Origin: Osmanthus fragrans
Lineage: Eukaryota; Streptophyta; Magnoliopsida; Lamiales; Oleaceae
NCBI GenBank assembly: GCA_019395295.1
Contig: JAEDXY010000090.1
Coordinates: 434,001 to 498,000 of the forward strand
DNA: 64,000 nucleotides
Direction of reading: 5' to 3'
Shown here: one piece after another, positions 61,701 to 64,000 of the stretch
How positions within the stretch are numbered: the stretch's first letter is position 1
Layout: every line of letters begins with the position of its first letter
The notes under the pieces: model-generated
Databases searched by the model: none
What the model was told of the DNA's origin: nothing
The model's input: the letters and a program-made list of their open reading frames with translations, nothing else
Made by a program: the position numbers and the translations under genes

Positions 61701-63503
61701 TGCAATGGATCATGCTAAAATACCTTCAAAACTGAATTTTCTTTCCTCAGTTCTGCCACAGAAATGACGTCTTTTTCCAAAGCAGATTTATCCTTAGCTG
61801 ATGACTCAAGTTGTCTTTGTAGCACTACATTTTTATTGAACTCATTAAGACTTGCAAGTTTAGCAGCATCTAGTTCAAGGCTCAAAGACTCGACAGTTTT
61901 CTGAAGTTTGGAGATTTCCGCAAGCTTAGCCTCTTCATTAGACACCTGTTTCAAATAAGCCTTAAATTGTGAACTCAAGATCCAGACAGAGAAAAAAGTG
62001 CAAAAGAGCAAGAAAATGAAGAGACGAAAGCCAAAACAGAATGAGAACTATTTCGTTTGACTACTCTAAACAAACATCAGTAAGAAAAATGGTCGCTATA
62101 TACCAATTTAACAGAGATACGAGTTAACTGACACTGTTACCAAATTTGCACTGCAAACTTGAATCATGACAAGAAAATGTTTGCCCACAAAGAGAGCATT
62201 CCCTTTCTGACAAAACTTATCACCTTTGTACAGAATTTATATAGATAGAAACTGCCAAATAATCCACCAATCTATATACACCTGCTTCACATGTTCTCTC
62301 CTCTTTTCATCTTCTTTTTTTTCCCGGGTTGTAATTTTTAGGGTTGGGTAGTGTTCAAAATAACCAAAAACATTTAAATAAGGTCATAGGCTATAAAGAA
62401 ATCCCAAAAAGCTGAAGCGCAAACCAAAACTGGCCGGAGCACCTCAATAAGCCAAGGTGTAAGGCTTGACAAATGGCATTCAAAGAATTAGCTTCGAGGG
62501 CTTATGAGTATGCCTCATGCGCATTATATAAGAACGATGGCGATAAAAGAACATTCTCTTTCTTGCACCTAAGAAGCTGATGATGACTAGCAAAAATTAA
62601 TCACATATACAAGTTCCACTTCCGTAGTAAATATTACGAACAGAGAGTGGTACCCTTAATTTTTTCTCTAGGTGCAATCTCCATGTGAGATCCTCCAATT
62701 GCTTTTCAAGCTTGCTCTTTGCCAAGCGCAGAGCACCAGCCTCACTGGCCTCCTGTATAAAGAACAAAATATAAGGTTCATCTGTTATAAATCACAGTGA
62801 ACAAATGGATTCAATCAACCACAGAAAATAAGATAGAACAAACAAAATATTTTATGCATGGTATATTGTGTGGATTTCCAAAACGGCTTCTTGAGTGCAG
62901 ATGGCAACCCAGTTTGCCTGATATGGATTGTTTGAAGGAAGATGTATCGAACATCTTTTAGAAACAAAGGATTAACCATTCTATCAGTAAATCCAAAATA
63001 TACCGTGTTAAACCACTTGATCTAAAAGATTAAGCTGTTAGATAAGAACACGTGTACATCATCTAAATATTATCTTCAACACATAGCAATAACAAAAATA
63101 ATCATTTTGTGGATAGACACTTAGCAAGTAAAACATTCTTCATATAGGATCAAATAGCAAACTCATTATCCATGAAAAGTACAGAACAAAACCTACCTCT
63201 GCTTTACACAAATGGAGAAGCAAACAATAGAAATATTATGTCCAAGTGACTCATTTGCGCATCCAAAAGAAGAAAATTGTCCAACAATTAGAAGTGCCAA
63301 ATAATTATTATAAATCAAACATACAGTATAGTGTCAAACAGGAAACAAAATAGTCAACCTACAAGATTCAGCAATATCCTCACCTTTTTAAGCCTCCTGA
63401 GTTCTCTTTTTGCCAACTTTCGCCTCCAAAGACATTGTATTGCAATGATATTAGATTGACGATTACGATAAACAGAGCGGATTCTGAGCATTCTCCAATG
63501 AGC
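49723..63503 (-). CDS. Myosin XI heavy chain, XI-I-like (partial: last IQ motifs, coiled coil and globular tail)
   Basis: An actin-based motor for organelle and nuclear movement. Eighteen exons on the minus strand: 63503-63384, 62752-62654, 61945-61724, 57354-57215, 56903-56792, 55531-55481, 55399-55310, 55146-54976, 54770-54618, 54149-53973, 53035-52898, 51787-51717, 51610-51511, 51425-51369, 51279-51223, 51116-51036, 50781-50699, 49846-49723. All phases join. The first exon holds an IQ-type stretch (IIAIQCLWRRKLAKRELRRL). Heptad-rich coiled coil follows (LEKQLEDLTWRLHLEKKLR onward), then the DIL globular tail (PYWLSNTSALLCLLQRN, LLLRRECCTFSNGEYV, GTSWHELNYIRQAVGFL). The end MYWDDKYGTQSVSNE to SNSFLLDDDL best fits subclass XI-I, which in Arabidopsis moves the nucleus. 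The head and neck lie beyond the right edge. The intron after 51036 has a GC donor. Confidence 0.93.
50189..50345. mobile_element. Tourist-like MITE in a myosin intron
   Basis: 157 bp with ends GGCTATGTCTAGAAAGGTG and, reversed, GCTTATGTTTGGATAGGTG, and TAA on both sides (50186-50188, 50346-50348). This is the PIF/Harbinger pattern. Confidence 0.75.
53236..53420. mobile_element. MITE with GTTTGGCCCCCATT end, copy 1
   Basis: The left end CACCGTTTGGCCCCCATTCT and the reversed right end CTCCCATTTGATCCCCATTC are inverted copies. A second copy is at 61365-61566, and single ends of the same family occur near 378 and 42157. The inside shares TATTTTCAATCACACAATCT with that copy. Confidence 0.6.
53651..53818. 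mobile_element. MITE with CCCCTGTTTG end in a myosin intron
   Basis: The left end GGCCCCTGTTTTG and the reversed right end AGCCCTTGCTTGG match the ends of the element at 57555-60786. The two share internal GTGGTTAAAATTA-like sequence. Confidence 0.6.
56225..56540. mobile_element. Foldback element rich in CACGTG / TCCGACACG
   Basis: GTGTCCGTGTCCGACACGTG near the left end pairs with CGTGTCGGACACACGTGTCC near the right, around an AT-rich centre. The GC-rich ends contrast sharply with the intron. The target duplication is unclear. Confidence 0.6.
57589..60651 (+). mobile_element. 5'-truncated L1-type LINE in a myosin intron
   Basis: A 3.06-kb non-LTR retrotransposon, antisense to myosin. It begins in the end of the endonuclease domain (SDHFPIALSG), so most of ORF2's 5' part and all of ORF1 are missing. 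It ends in an A tail (ACCTATCAAAAAAAAAA). Near-perfect 12-bp flanks, AAATCGGAATTT (57577-57588) and AAATCGAAATTT (60652-60663), differ at one base and look like the target duplication. A relative with the same 3' end sits in CESA1 intron 7. Confidence 0.88.
57599..60482 (+). pseudogene. LINE ORF2 relic: reverse transcriptase and zinc-binding domain
   Basis: Motifs in order: FRFEKMWLKVEGFGECVRSW, ITWLKEGDKCTKFFHRVANS, DDKAPGPNGFSFSFYKACW, LIPKKPGASDIKDFRPISLV, RGLRQGDPLSPLLFVIVMEA and LLFADDTLIFCDA (the FADD active site, intact). The C-terminal zinc-binding segment is WCYMCKRDGETINHLFIHCD. Nonsense changes (after FVKGR at 58623-58625, and near 58796) and frame changes near 57860, 59226 and 59930 inactivate it. 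Confidence 0.88.
60895..61026. repeat. 66-bp tandem duplication
   Basis: Two adjacent copies (60895-60960 and 60961-61026) differ at only a few bases. Each contains TTTGATTATAAATTATGTGG followed by the first about 30 bp of the MITE at 60997, so the duplication spans the host/MITE junction. Confidence 0.85.
60997..61179. mobile_element. Tourist-like MITE
   Basis: 183 bp with ends GAGCATGTTTGGAATATAAG and, reversed, GAGCATATTTGGATGGGCTT. TTA lies directly outside both ends (60994-60996, 61180-61182), which is the PIF/Harbinger pattern. Confidence 0.75.
61365..61566. mobile_element. MITE with GTTTGGCCCCCATT end, copy 2
   Basis: The left end is ATGTTTGATCCCCATTAAAT; the reversed right end is CCTCGTTTGGCCCCCATTTT. 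The internal sequence TATTTTCAATCACACAATCT is shared with the copy at 53236-53420. Confidence 0.65.
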
Positions 63504-64000
63504 CTATCGAAAAGCAAATTAATGTATAGAAGCTAAGGTAACAAATACTGGAATCAAGTTTCTGCTTTGCTTGTAAAATTATTTGTATTCCAGGGTCACA
63601 TTATAAGTTGTTATTTGAAAACTTGATTACCTTGCTAAAATATCACAAATGAAATAAATACTAAATAGGTTCTGCCACAAAAATGATGCACGTCAAAGAC
63701 AAATAGGAAAGTGCAAATGAATCTTTTGAATCTTATCAACTGAGTCAAAAAGTATAAATGCAATAATAAACAAGTTCCTTTCCTCCATCGCCAACACTAA
63801 TTGTCCAGTAAGGCTTCTTTAGCTTCCCCACTGGGACACTAAAATCCACAGTAATTAGTCTTTGTTGAGGCTTACGCCTTTCTCACAGAGTAAAATGCCT
63901 CAATATCAGATTGAGCAACTTAAAACATTGATTGTAAGGAAACAGTGTTTAATGATGACGGATTCAAAGCGTCCTTAAAAGTTAAAACACAATCTATTTC

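Noticed and set aside
1..64000. CRISPR arrays, bacterial operons or plasmid features
   Set aside because: No regular repeat-spacer pattern exists, and the whole window has plant gene structure.

Overview
The window is nuclear DNA from a flowering plant, most likely a eudicot. Its genes are long and intron-rich, the intergenic DNA is very AT-rich, and plant transposons of nearly every class are present (MULE, hAT, CACTA, PIF/Harbinger, copia, LTR, LINE). There is also an endogenous plant pararetrovirus. The species cannot be named from the sequence.

Five host genes are recognisable. From the left: the first exon of an Alba-domain gene (minus, 1095-1214; the rest lies off the left edge); a complete 14-exon cellulose synthase of the CESA1 type (minus, 3832-11972); a one-exon DUF1677 zinc-cysteine gene (plus, 37934-38356); a one-exon COPT5-type copper transporter (plus, 48457-48921); and the last 18 coding exons of a class XI myosin, best matching the XI-I subclass (minus, 49723-63503; the motor head lies off the right edge). 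The genes do not form a common pathway. CESA1 and myosin are linked only through the biology of growing cells: wall synthesis and actin-based transport. The CESA1 last exon carries two single-base insertions in A runs. Either the gene is damaged or the assembly is wrong there.

Between about 14.2 and 22.4 kb lies a decayed, nearly genome-length caulimovirid on the minus strand. It has a Met-tRNA primer site, a coat protein with a zinc knuckle, a movement protein, two successive retropepsin-like cores, reverse transcriptase, RNase H and a probable transactivator. The coat-before-movement order is like cavemoviruses and solendoviruses. Frameshifts, stops and lost catalytic aspartates show it is dead.

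From 23.4 to 37 kb and from 39 to 48 kb the DNA is mostly transposon remains. These include two hAT-type elements with perfect 8-bp target duplications, a CACTA miniature element, a 3.36-kb LTR element without pol nested in a copia reverse transcriptase relic, and many MITEs. The most striking signal is a scattered family of seven short hairpin elements (142-173 bp). Five have perfect 9-10-bp target duplications, and six share a CACATG/G-run core while their arms differ from copy to copy. A LINE sits inside a MITE inside a myosin intron, and a truncated relative sits in a CESA1 intron.
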